From assembly GCF_964355755.1 (NCBI RefSeq), contig NC_092670.1, positions 19,591,201 to 19,655,200 on the forward strand: 64,000 nt of DNA, in the 5' to 3' direction. The translations under genes and the position numbers were made by a program. Origin of the DNA: Antedon mediterranea (Eukaryota; Echinodermata; Crinoidea; Comatulida; Antedonidae). The notes beneath the pieces are model-generated. The model was given only the letters and a program-made list of their open reading frames with translations. It was not told the origin of the DNA and searched no databases. Positions 43,390 to 54,803 of the stretch are shown piece after piece; positions within the stretch are counted from its first letter, which is position 1; each line of letters starts with the position of its first letter.

Positions 43390-45595
43390 GTTGAATCAAC
43401 GTTGAAATATAGTTGATTTGTTGAAATCATGTTGTCAGCGTATTTCAAACGTTGAATCAACGTTGAAATAACATTTTTTCCCTAACTATCTTTTTTAACG
43501 TTTAGTAATAAACATTGAATCAACGTTGAAATAACATTTTCTTTTTAACTAGTAATTTATGTTAATTAATAAATGTTGATTTAACGTTGAAATAACATTG
43601 TTTTTCAAACAAATGTTTTACGTTAATTTATAAATGTTGATTCAACGTTGAAATAACATTGTATTTTTAACTAGAAATTTACGTTAATTTATCAATGTTG
43701 ATCCAACGTTAAAATAACATTGTCCTTCTAACTAGTAATTTACGTTAATTTATCAATGTTGATTTAACGTTGAAATAACATTGTCTTTCTAACTAGTAAT
43801 TTACGTTAATTTGTCAATGTTGATCCAACGTTGAAATAACATTGTATTTTTAACTAGAAATTTACGTTAATTTATCAATGTTGATCCAACGTTGAAATAA
43901 CATTGTATTTCTAACTAGAAATTTTCGTTTTATTATCAATGTTGATCCAACGTTGAAATAACATTGTATTTTTAACTAGAAATTTACGTTAATTTATCAA
44001 TGTTGATCCAACGTTAAAATAACATTGTCCTTCTAACTAGTAATTTACGTTAATTTATCAATGTTGATTTAACGTTGAAATAACATTGTCTTTCTAACTA
44101 GTAATTTACGTTAATTTGTCAATGTTGATCCAACGTTGAAATAACATTGTATTTTTAACTAGAAATTTACGTTAATTTATCAATGTTGATCCAGCGTTGA
44201 AATAACATTGTATTTCTAACTAGAAATTTACGTTTTATTATCAATGTTGATCCAACGTTGAAATAACATTGTCTTTCTAACTAGTAATTTACGTTAATTT
44301 ATCAATGTTGATTTAACGTTGAAATAACATTGTCTTTCTAACTAGAAATTTACGTTAATTTATCAATGTTGATCCAACGTTGAAATAACATTGTATTTCT
44401 AACTAGAAATTTTCGTTTTATTATCAATGTTGATCCAACGTTGAAATAACATTGTATTTTTAACTAGTAATTTACGTTAATTTATCAATGTTGATCCAAC
44501 GTTGAAATAACATTGTATTTTTAACTAGTAATTTACGTTAATTTATCAATGTTGATCCAACGTTGAAATAACAATGTATTTTTAACTAGAAATTTACGTT
44601 AATTTATTAATGTTGATCCAACGTTGAAATAACATTGTATTTTTAACTAGAAATTTAAGTTAATTTATTCTTTTTAACTAGTAATTTAAGTTAATTTATC
44701 ATTGTTGATCCAACGTTGAAATAACATTGTCTTTCTAACTAGTAATTTACGTTAATTTATCAATGTTGATCCAACGTTAAAATCACATAGTATTTTTAAC
44801 TAGAAATTTACGTTAATTTATCAATGTTGATCCAACGTTGAAATAACATTGTATTTTAACTAGTAATTTACGTTAATTTATCAATGTTGATCCAACGTTA
44901 AAATCACATACTATTTTTAACTAGAAATTTACGTTAATTTATCAATGTTGATCCAACGTTGAAATAACATTGTATTTTTAACTAGAAATTTACGTTAATT
45001 TATTAATGTTGATCCAACGTTGAAATAACATTGTCTTTCTAACTAGTAATTTACGTTAATTTATCAATGTTGATACAACGTTGAAATAACATTGTCTTTA
45101 TATCTAGAAATTTACGTTAATTTATCAATGTTGATCCAACGTTGAAATAACATTGTATTTTTAACAAGAAATTTACATTAATTTATCAATGTTGATCCAA
45201 CGTTGCAATAACATTGTATTTTTAACTAGAAATTTACGTTAATTTATCAATGTTGATCCAACGTTGAAATAACATTGTATTTCTAACTAGAAATTTACGT
45301 TAATTTATCAATGTTGATCCAACGTTGAAATAACATTGTATTTCTAACTAGAAATTTACGTTAATTTATCAATGTTGATCCAACGTTGAAATAACATTGT
45401 ATTTTTAACTAGTAATTTACGTTAATTTATCAATGTTGATCCAACGTTGAAATAACATTGTATTTTTAACAAGAAATTTACGTTAATTTATCAATGTTGC
45501 TCCAACGTTGAAATAACATTGTCTTTCTTACTAGTAATTGACGTTAATTTATCAATGTTGATCCAACGTTGAAATAACATTGTATTTCTAACTAA
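43390..45595. repeat. 61-bp minisatellite, about 36 copies, left arm of the nested element
   Basis: The unit contains CAATGTTGATCCAACGTTGA and TAACTAGAAATTTACGTTAA; landmarks fall at 43822, 43883 and 43944, a 61-bp period. Groups of about five units recur (43680-43980 like 43980-44280), a mild higher-order pattern. Units carry the near-palindrome CAACGTTG, so single strands could fold extensively. Confidence 0.93.
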
Positions 45596-45599
45596 TAAT

Positions 45600-46844
45600 T
45601 TTTTTCAAACAATTATTATTTTTGTTTTTCAATGTTATTCCAACGTTATTTTAACGTTGAAATCCAGTTGCCATTTTCAAATGACATGTTTTCAACGTTG
45701 AAAAACTCTTGAAATTATGTTGTTTTTTTCAAACAATTATTATTTTTGTTTTTCAATGTTAATGAAAGATAAATTCTATTTAATACTTACATTTTTTAAT
45801 ACTAAGTGCGTTGCCATTGATGTTTCAACGTTAAATTAACATTAGATTTCAGTTGGCGGTTTATTTTATCATCCTTTATTGTAAAACAAATGATTATTGG
45901 TTATTTAGGAATTTTAGATTGGCAAATATTTGTCTCTGTATAATACAAAAATGTTCTAGAAGTTGTGTTGAAAATTAAATGATCCTTTCATGCAAGATCA
46001 AATTTCATAAGATACGAGCTTGTCATTGGTTTAGTTTCGTTTTGATAAAATTTTGAAAATGGTGTCAGTAATTTCAGTTACTTCGACGTAGGCTAGGCCT
46101 ACAGTAGTAGTGGCATCCGTAGTGGTGTGTAGAAAAAAAAGGCTCAACATTGAAATTGTCAAATAAGTATGTTTTGAGGTAGGAAAACAATCTTTTTTAT
46201 TTGTAATCTACTAATTTATAAGCTTTGAGCTTGACTATTTTACCCTTATCAATAGCTAGCCTCTAGTCTAGTAGGCCACACATGCATAGCTAGGCTAGGC
46301 TATAGCCTGGTAGGCTAGGCCTAGATAGAGGCTAGGCAGGCTGCCAAACTGATGAACTGAATTCACTCACTAGGCCTAGTGGAAGCATTTAGTATTATGC
46401 ATGTCAAGGGCAAACATTTGCCTTGCCAAGGATAACTACAGTACTGTACTTATATGGTTATAAAATGGTATATTACTATTAGTATTAGGCCTTTTAGTTC
46501 AATACTTTCTTTATTTATCCAAAAGTATACATAAATATAACATTATAATATATAATTAGTTGGCCTAGCTAGCTTTCTGCTAGGCTGTCTACAGTAGCTG
46601 CTAATGCTATTAATATTAGTGTTAATATACAAACACATGCTGCTAGCCTAGGACGGCTATTTGTTAAACTTACTCGCTTTCTTTATTTCAGATTGTAGGC
46701 CTAGCTAAGGCCCTGGCCTATGCCTAGCTAGAGTACAAAATAATGAAGTACATGTAGGCCTATAATCTTTTCTATGTGAATCTTTATATACAAAAGGTTG
46801 GTATTTATAGTTCTTAACTTTAATATTGAATTGAATAAATATTA
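45600..46844. other. Middle of the nested element, left of the inner transposon
   Basis: No gene seen. It has a direct repeat (TTTTTTTCAAACAATTATTA at 45600 and 45724) and a dense run of TAGGCCTAG-type palindromes between 46080 and 46750. Confidence 0.6.
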
Positions 46845-47825
46845 CGCCGTGGTTAGGATTCCGGCACCGCAACTCAACTTCCCATCGTTAGGGAATCCGA
46901 CACGCTATTGCGCATGCCCAGAGCGAAGTAATTATAGCTTGCACTAGTGCCACAGACCGCGCACCACATTACCCGAGAGTCGGAGTGTTAACTAGGGATG
47001 TACTGTGTAGCCAAAGATATCTTTGCTGTGGCCTAGTTAGTCGGCGCGCGGGGGAGAGAGCGATGGATGAAACTTGGCCTAGGCCATACATGAATTAATA
47101 ATTACGCAACGCGTTAAAATAATTATTATGATATTGATAAGAATCAGCTTGCGTATTTCAAGAAATGTACGAAAATGAATAGCGTAGCGTTGCGACACCG
47201 ACTTCTCCCGAACAGTTCTGTTTTTTTTTTTCACATCCGCACGGCGGCTGCTGTCAACAAATCAACTTGTATACGATTGCATGATGTTATGTACAGTATA
47301 AATGCGTTATATGAAATCTTTTATTTTGTACTTGAAAAATCATAAAAAATAAAACTAGTCATGCAATTATAATTCATAAATATATAAAGTTTATATATGA
47401 ATGAAGCAAATTTAATTACAAAATAAATAGGCCCAATGGTCACATCTAGCTGGTAGGCCTACTAGTATTAGTAGGCATGTAGGCCGGCTAGTTCGCCGTG
47501 GCGCAGCTATTAAAATGATCCATTGCTGTAAAGCTTGGTTCCCACTAGAACGTAACGCAAGGACGTAAACGCAACGCAAGCGTTTTAACCAATGACAAGC
47601 GAAGTTATAGACAGTTAGCAATGACAAGCGAATAAGCCATCGCTTGTGATTGGTCAATTTACTTGCGTTACGTCCTTGTGTTGCGTCGCTAGTGGGAACC
47701 ACGCTTTGGTCTGTTGTAGACAAAAATAGAGTCGCCGATTACCTTGCTCTGGGCATGCGCAATAGCTTGTCGGATTCCCTAACGCTGGGCAGTTGAGTTT
47801 CGGTGCCGGAATCCTAACCACGGCG
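46845..47825. mobile_element. 981-bp inner DNA transposon, 80-bp inverted repeats, 9-bp target duplication
   Basis: The left end CGCCGTGGTTAGGATTCCGG is matched by the complement of the right end. Similarity continues for about 80 bp with few mismatches, ending near GCGCATGCCCAGAGC. TAAATATTA flanks both sides (46836-46844 and 47826-47834). Nine-base duplications with long inverted repeats are typical of Mutator-like elements, so a non-autonomous MULE is the best guess. It contains a family-B MITE at 47531-47706. A one-ended fragment lies in the PHF5A first intron at about 56485-56530. Confidence 0.85.
47531..47706. mobile_element. MITE family B, copy inside the inner transposon
   Basis: Inverted termini AAGCTTGGTTCCCACTAG and CTAGTGGGAACCACGCTT; close to the copy at 9801-9976 over its whole length but in opposite orientation. 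Confidence 0.85.
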
Positions 47826-47834
47826 TAAATATTA

Positions 47835-48850
47835 ATACAGTGTTGCAATATTATTTACATAAATTGAATTGATTGCATATTTTACGTGTAAGTGTGAAAT
47901 GATGTTCTGAATTGAATTTTTGTTTATGTACAGTATGATTTTTGAACAATGTGTTAAAGATATAATTGAACTGAACAATTTTTTTTTAAATATTTTGTTG
48001 AATATGCCGTCACTATAGAGTTGTTCACTTTGACCAAAAATTAGATTTTTAAAAATGCATTTGTACCTTAAAAGGGGGACAATTTAAACAAACAATTGGT
48101 TTTTGGTTAAATGTACTGTTTATTTTGTATTTTTGTTAAGTGAAATCTTTATTGTTTTTGTTTATTTTCTACGGCAAGTGCAGTGAATATCTAAATTGTT
48201 AAAATTGCAAAATGGCAAGGTATTCAAAGTATGATTGTATTAATCTTCATTGTTCATGTTTTTTGGGGACAATAAATCTTTCAACAATTAATTTTTTACT
48301 GTATTATTTTTGTTTAAAACTACAATAACTTGATTGAATTTGTTTCAGGTTTGGAAAAATAATATTGCCACACTTTTGGAAAGCATAGGACAATGTCAAC
48401 ACAGGAATCGAGGCAACTGTTTATTGACTAATCGGAACAATGCAATTACAGTACAGTATTGTGTTATTGCCATCATTTGGACTTCTGCAACATTAGCACA
48501 AGGCACCTGTGACGTGTGTTGTATTTATTTGTTTTACTGTAATCTGCCAATATTTATAGTTATTCAATCATGTTAGTTGGCAAACATATTACAAACTCAT
48601 GGTTATTTGTATATTTTTTATACTTAACATTGGTACCTGAGAACTGTCAGTGAGGATGTACATTATTTGATTGTTGCTTGGATTTTGCCTGATGATTTGA
48701 TTACACCTGATTAAATGTTATTTTATGTTTTTATAGAAATTAAAGATTAGTAAGATATACAGTATTTATAAAATGTCTCTATTGATGGATTCTGCGACGT
48801 AACAGTAACTTTACTACTAACTACTTTAAAACCGTTGATTCAAATTGGAT
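47835..48850. other. Middle of the nested element, right of the inner transposon
   Basis: AT-rich sequence. The only frame of note is 80 codons at 48334-48576, with no recognisable domain; I do not call it a gene. Confidence 0.5.
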
Positions 48851-48879
48851 ATAGTAATTCAACAAATCAAATTTCAACG

Positions 48880-49695
48880 TTAAATCTATGTTTAAATTTA
48901 CGTTGATGCAAATTTTCATTTCAACTTAATTATTACGTTGTTTCAACGTTAATAATTTCAACATTGAATCAACATTGATAATTTCAACGTAGACATTTTT
49001 ACGTTGTTTCAACGTTGATAATCTATGTTGAATCAACGTTGACATTTTTGTTGAGGCAAACTTTCATTTTCAACCATTTTTTCAACGTTATTTCAACGTT
49101 ACTTATTTTAACGTTGTTTCAACGTTGATAATTTCTATGTTGATTCAACGTTGACATTTACGTTGAGGCAAACTTTCATTTTCAACCATTTTTTCAACGT
49201 TATTTCAACGTTGCCTATTTTAACGTTGTTTCAACGTTGATAATTTCTATGTTGATTCAACGTTGACATTTACGTTGAGGCAAACTTTCATTTTCAACCA
49301 TTTTTTCAACGTTATTTCAACGTTACCTGTTTTAACGTTGTTTCAACGTTGATAATTTCTATGTTGATTCAACGTTGACATTTAAGTTGAGGCAAACTTT
49401 CATTTTCAACCATTTTTTCAACGTTATTTCAACGTTTCTTATTTTAACGTTGTTTCAACGTTGATAATTTCTATGTTGATTCAACGTTGACATTTACGTT
49501 GAGGCAAACTTTCATTTTCAACCATTTTTTCAACGTTATTTCAACGTTACTTATTTTAACGTTGTTTCAACGTTGATAATTTCTATGTTGATTCAACGTT
49601 GACATTTACGTTGAGGCAAACTTTCATTTTCAACCACTTTTTCAACGTTATTTCAACGTTTGCAGATAACGTTGAATTAACGTTAATTCAACCAA
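48880..49695. repeat. 112-bp repeat, about six copies, right arm of the nested element
   Basis: GAGGCAAACTTTCATTTTCA recurs at about 49053, 49164, 49276, 49388 and 49500. Each unit holds several TTTCAACGTTGATAAT-type motifs. It uses the same CAACGTTG core as the left arm, but a different unit. Confidence 0.88.
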
Positions 49696-49772
49696 TTTTT
49701 GCCCACTGGGGTAGGCCTATATGTATAATATATTATATTATTATTTATATTATCTGAACGAATAGACACAGG

Positions 49773-51503
49773 AGGAAACCGTTAATAGGGGTCATCAATC
49801 ACTGAAACAGTCTCTAACGTGACCGTACCAAGAGACCAAAGGCATAGTTTATCAAAGTGGGTGACAGTCAGCGGTGCTTTAACATTTATATCACAAATTA
49901 TCAAATAACAACTGTCGTAGCCTACTTATATATCGGTCGTAGTACTCACCATTTACAATTATTATAAATAAAGCAAGCAACAGAAATAATCGATAATATA
50001 AACAGTAAAGGTGTTTCCCTGGTAGGCCTACCAGGCCTCCTATAGTAACATTGAATCGCACCTAAATTTGATTATAAATGATTAATAAATAGAATCTAAT
50101 TTCAGTAGTTCACGATACGTTGAACATATTTTTGTATTTAATATCGAATGGCCTATATTGGTAGTAGTACACACCATTTATAATTATTATAAATAGAGCA
50201 AGCAACAGAAATAACATATAATATAAACAGTAAAGGTGTTTCCCTGGTAGGCCTACCAGGCCTCCTATAGTAACATTGAATCGCACCTAAATTTGATTAT
50301 AAATGATTAATAAATAGAATCTAATTTCAGTAGTTCACGATACGTTGAACATATTTTTGTATTTAATATCGAATGGCCTATATTGGTCGTAGTACACACC
50401 ATTTATAATTATTATAAATAGAGCAAGCAACAGAAATAATCGATAATATAAACAGTAAAGGTGTTTCCCTGGTAGGCCTACCAGGCCTCCTATAGTAACA
50501 TTGAATCGCACCTAAATTTGATTAAATGATTAATAAATAGAACAGGCCTCCTATAGTAACATTGAATCGCACCTAAATTTGATTAAATGATTAATAAATA
50601 GAATCTAATTTCAGTAGTTCACGATACGTTGAACCACTAAAAGGGGTCATCAATCACTGAAACAGTCTCTAACGTGACCGTACCAAGAGACCAAAGGCAT
50701 AGTTTATCAAAGTGGGTGACAGTCAGCGGTGCTTTAACATTTATATCACAAATTATCAAATAACAACTGTCGTAGCCTACTTATATATCGGTCGTAGTAC
50801 TCACCATTTACAATTATTATAAATAAAGCAAGCAACAGAAATAATCGATAATATAAACAGTAAAGGTGTTTCCCTGGTAGGCCTACCAGGCCTCCTATAG
50901 TAACATTGAATCGCACCTAAATTTGATTATAAATGATTAATAAATAGAATCTAATTTCAGTAGTTCACGATACGTTGAACATATTTTTGTATTTAATATC
51001 GAATGGCCTATATTGGTAGTAGTACACACCATTTATAATTATTATAAATAGAGCAAGCAACAGAAATAACATATAATATAAACAGTAAAGGTGTTTCCCT
51101 GGTAGGCCTACCAGGCCTCCTATAGTAACATTGAATCGCACCTAAATTTGATTATAAATGATTAATAAATAGAATCTAATTTCAGTAGTTCACGATACGT
51201 TGAACATATTTTTGTATTTAATATCGAATGGCCTATATTGGTCGTAGTACACACCATTTATAATTATTATAAATAGAGCAAGCAACAGAAATAATCGATA
51301 ATATAAACAGTAAAGGTGTTTCCCTGGTAGGCCTACCAGGCCTCCTATAGTAACATTGAATCGCACCTAAATTTGATTAAATGATTAATAAATAGAACAG
51401 GCCTCCTATAGTAACATTGAATCGCACCTAAATTTGATTAAATGATTAATAAATAGAATCTAATTTCAGTAGTTCACGATACGTTGAACCACTAAAATAT
51501 TTT
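49773..51503. repeat. 857-bp tandem duplication made of ~240-bp subrepeats (Helitron 5' region)
   Basis: GGGGTCATCAATCACTGAAA occurs at 49787 and 50644, and the ~857-bp blocks are almost identical. Within each block a ~240-bp unit (AGCAAGCAACAGAAATAA, then CCTGGTAGGCCTACCAGG) recurs three times, the last truncated. No gene. Confidence 0.92.
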
Positions 51504-51845
51504 TGTATTTAATCAAATATAGTGTTACCTTTGATTTAATATCGAATGGCGCCACCAACGGCCATTTTGCCGGAAGTGACGGACCCCCCGGAAGCCAGCT
51601 GAACAACAGCGCGAGTGTGTGAAAATAACCCTGTGATATCCACAAATTTCGATAGGTAACGCTAAATTTTGTCGTTGCAAAAGACAAAAATGGAATAATA
51701 GCGTCGGCGTGCACACTAATGTTATCAAATCTACGTTTCGCGGTACATCTCGGATAGATAAGGTAGGTATCCAAGGCGGAGATTTGTAGAGAAGTTTTTG
51801 CATTGTGCTCGCCTATGTCAGAATTAACCATAATTTATATATAGA
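51504..51845 (-). promoter_or_regulatory. Helitron 5' terminal region with ETS/YY1-type promoter motifs
   Basis: On the minus strand, about 265-285 bp inside the 5' end, CACTTCCGGCAAAATGGCC combines an ETS-like ACTTCCGG with a YY1-like AAAATGGC, a pairing common at housekeeping start sites. It is locally GC-rich against an AT-rich element. Overlapping 92- and 121-codon frames run through it but show no recognisable domain. I infer the element's own promoter or a captured host promoter. Confidence 0.45.
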
Positions 51846-52770
51846 TACACACTAAATTTAGGCCTATTCTGTGCTCAATTTTAAGTAGATATCTTGAATA
51901 AAAGCAAGAAGGTAAAATAAGTTGCAACTTCTCAGCTACGCCCTGGTAAGTTTAAGATAATGTGTAGGCCTATTATTTGGGATTATATTGACATCCATAT
52001 ACATTTAGTATATAATGACAAAGTCCAACATATTTGAATGAACTCGAGACCCAATAGAGGGCAATTACCTTGGTCCAGTGATAAATAACAGATAACAGCC
52101 ATGATTTGTTGTTGTTGACGATACCCTTTATTTGAATTTTCGAAACGATAAACACAAGAATAGGCTACATCACATTAAAGAGAACTTATAATTTAAATTT
52201 TTAACTTTCAAAATAACTTTACCCATTTTAATTATTTCGTTGTGGAGAGGTTCTCTACGGTTAGTTTGTTACCTGGGTAATAATCCTGCCTCATTGGTTT
52301 ACTTTTGTTCTGTTTTCATGGACATTGTTTACACTGGCGAAACAAATCGATTTGCTAAATCCTTTATTCCCTCCGGTATCATCCAGTACAACAGGAAGTC
52401 AAGAAGATAATTTTATATTGTAATTTTTTAGATGTTTTTATATGAATGGTTTTATGCTATATTTGTTTTTATAGTGTTTTCTTTGTTATTATGACGAGCA
52501 ATGAATTTCCTTTTTGAGGATCAATAAAAGTTATCTTATCTTATCTTATCTTAAATGATATGTGATAATTAATAATTTAATTAATCTATAACTGTTTTAA
52601 ATTACATTATACTGCAGGTCAAATTTGATTTTTATTTTGTAATGTTGAATTTACATTAAGTATAGGCCTCATGTTAATCATAATGTAGGCTACCAGTAGT
52701 ATTATAATGTCTGCAGGCTGAAATTTCTGATTCAGTATACTTTTAACTATTTGACGCACACAAACTTTTT
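51846..52770. repeat. Segmental duplication unit U7, right part, flank of copy 7
   Basis: Resumes unit U7 at TACACACTAAATTTAGGCC (compare 23290 and 26015). No gene. It is interrupted by the truncated LINE at about 52347-52553. Confidence 0.88.
52347..52553 (+). mobile_element. 5'-truncated LINE 3' end with TTATC tail
   Basis: Absent from the paralogous flanks (GGCGAAATAAATGATATGTG near 23788 and 26513). It ends AATTTCCTTTTTGAGGATCA, then AATAAAAG and tandem TTATC. That tail style is known from CR1/L2-like LINEs. A short AAAT may be the target duplication. Confidence 0.7.
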
Positions 52771-53380
52771 TTCTACACGCATGCATAGCGCGTACATTTT
52801 CTCGTAATACGGCATGGATGCGGCAACACATATTTTCACATCTTCTGGTAAATCTGCTCGATCTGCTGGAGGAGGAGACTTTTAAAAATTCTGACTTGCA
52901 AAAGCATCTTCATAATAACCACATAATTGGTTTCCCTTCATGAAGTATTCTGAAGACTTCCATTTCTGTACAACACTATCTCCTGCATTCCAACTCAACA
53001 GTTCGTCTTTATACTGAATTCCTGTCCGCTTGCAGAACTCTCCCAAGATAAATTCTGGATTTTCCAACAGATCATCGGAATCTATGATTACTGGCCTTGG
53101 TTCGATTCCAGTTTTTACAAGATGTTCGTATGTATGTCGCCTTGTTTGTTTCCCAACCTGGATGAAAACCCAAGTCACTTGATTTAGCCACAAATTTCGC
53201 TTGTTCCTTTTCCAAATGTTCTGGTGGTGGTAACATCTCTGGTCCAATGGTGTACGCGGACACGTATGGTTCATTTATAATCTGCACGTCATCAGGGTTA
53301 CTCATGTATGTTTCAAATGCAGTTGACACCGTACGAGAAATACACCAAAGAATAACACGAACTTGCTTGTCATCAGCCAT
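52771..53380 (-). pseudogene. Sulfotransferase-like copy 7, 270-bp deletion and nonsense change
   Basis: Opens at 53380 with MADDKQVRVILWCISRTVST (Pro to Ser in the P-loop) and carries the FHPGWE segment. After NKATY it jumps directly to YEHLVKTGIEP out of frame: about 270 bp, including the second nucleotide-binding segment, are deleted. Near 52882 a TAC codon has become TAA (QNF then stop), and the normal stop region near 52770 is altered. Clearly non-functional. Confidence 0.88.
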
Positions 53381-53909
53381 GTTGTAGGCCTATCTATAAC
53401 ATAGGAATATAACACAGTGCAATAAGAAATAATATATGATAGGCGTACATTAAAGCAATATATTTTTTACCTGTATTCTGCTCAATTTATAAGTATAGAT
53501 ATCTTGAATAAAAGCAAGAAAGTAGAATACGTTTCACCTTAGCTACTCTCTTTTAGGTAATGTCATAAATAATGTGTGGTCCCATTTTTTGACATCCATA
53601 TAACATTTAGTAAGTAGCAACAAAGTTCAAGATATCCAGTGATAAATAACTGATAACAACCTTTTTTTTAATACAGTATCTTTATTTGAATTTTCACTTT
53701 TGTAACTGTGACATGATAAAACGCGTTGAGAAGACAAATAACTCCCCAAGAATACAAACATTCCAAATGACATAAACATTTATGAAGTGACTTTCAGATA
53801 ATGAGAAAATAATGTTGAATAATACCATTATCAACACATTGTAAAAGGCAACCCTAACTATGTCATTCAGTTATTGTTGTTTATTATACTCAAGGAACAC
53901 AAATAATTA
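53381..53909. other. Spacer between copies 7 and 8
   Basis: Leader of copy 7 (minus-strand CAGAATACAG then GTAAAAAA near 53470) followed by sequence not shared with the other downstream flanks. No gene. Confidence 0.6.
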
Positions 53910-54803
53910 CTATTCTCCTGCACGCATGCGTAGCGCGTACATTTTCTCGTAATACGGCACGGATGCGTCAACACATACTTTCACATCTTCTGGTAGATCG
54001 GCTCGATCTGCTGGAGGAGGAGACTTGTAAAAATTCTGACTTGCAAAAGCATCTTCATAATAACCACATAACTGGTTGCCTTTTATAAACAATTCTGAAG
54101 ACTTCCATTTCTGTACAACACTATCCCCTGCATTCCAACTCAACAGTTCGTCTTTATACTGAATTCCTGTCCGCTTGCAAAACTCTCTCAAAATAAATTC
54201 TGGATTTTCCAAAAGATCATCGGAATCTATGATTACTGGGCTTGGTTCGATTCCAGTTTTTACAAGATGCTCGTAATTGGAAACTTTCTCCGAAACCGTA
54301 ATATTCTGGAAGTAGACTGCCTTTGTGTGCCAACGGATATACAGTAGAAAGTGCATTTCCAATTTTTTCTAAAACTGTTTTCCAAGATGAGAAGACCTTT
54401 ACGGGATTTCGAATCAAGAATGCATGGCGGTAGCCTTCTGGTAACATGTGCAGCTTCCATGCGATACCATATGACATATCTTTGACAAACACAACTCTCT
54501 TGTCTCGATATTCGGCCTCCAGAATATTCTCTTTTATGTACGTATATGTCGCCTTGTTTTTTTCCCAACCTGGATGAAAACCCAAGTTAATCTCACTTGT
54601 TTTAGCTACAAATAGTATCTCTGTTTCTTTTTCTAGATTTTCTGGCTGTGTTATCATCTCTGGTCCAATGGTGTGTACGCGGACACGTATGGTTCATTTA
54701 TGATCTGCACGTCGTCAATGTTACTCATGCTTTTTGCAAATGCAGTTGACACCGTACGAGGAATACACCAAAGAATAACACGAATTTGCTTATCATCAGC
54801 CAT
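53910..54803 (-). pseudogene. Sulfotransferase-like copy 8, two 2-bp frameshifts
   Basis: Starts at 54803 (MADDKQIRVILWCIPRTVST). Two extra bases near 54672 (GGTGTGTACG against GGTGTACG) shift the frame; two missing bases near 54275 (CTCGTAATTGG against CTCGTAGAGTTGG) shift it back. All segments are otherwise family-like, including AFLIRNPVKVFSSW, and the gene ends MRAGE with a TAG at 53910, a few residues short. The leader splice donor is also lost upstream (GAATACAG followed by GAAG, near 54920). Confidence 0.85.

Larger units (their letters stand above)
43362..49710. mobile_element. 6.3-kb terminal-inverted-repeat element packed with CAACGTTG motifs
   Basis: Ends CCCAGTGGGCA and TGCCCACTGGG are inverted, flanked by GT on both sides (43360-43361 and 49711-49712), a 2-bp target duplication confirmed by the empty site at 43027-43028. 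The left arm is a 61-bp minisatellite, the right arm a ~112-bp repeat; both are built around palindromic CAACGTTG. The middle (about 45600-48850) has no transposase frame I can recognise, only an unrecognised 80-aa frame at 48334-48576. Probably a non-autonomous DNA transposon; superfamily not assigned. Confidence 0.82.
35431..51845 (-). mobile_element. Autonomous Helitron, 16.4 kb, ends resolved to the base
   Basis: On the minus strand it starts TCTATATATAAATTATGG at 51845 and ends with a hairpin followed by CTAG at 35431, inserted between host A and T without target duplication: the canonical Helitron rule. The uninterrupted site is TTAATAATAATACACAC at 23280-23296. It encodes the Rep/helicase protein (36215-40534), a second putative protein (40897-41364) and probable 5' leader exons. 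Its 5' half is swollen by tandem duplications and a nested 6.3-kb inverted-repeat element (43362-49710). There is no endonuclease domain, so it is not a Helentron. Confidence 0.93.

Noticed and set aside
43390-49695. CRISPR-like regular repeats
   Set aside because: Units are contiguous minisatellite repeats without unique spacers, in an animal genome; they are arms of a DNA element.
51466-51831. 121-codon minus-strand frame at the Helitron 5' end
   Set aside because: No recognisable domain, overlaps another frame and the promoter-like motif; not enough to call a gene.
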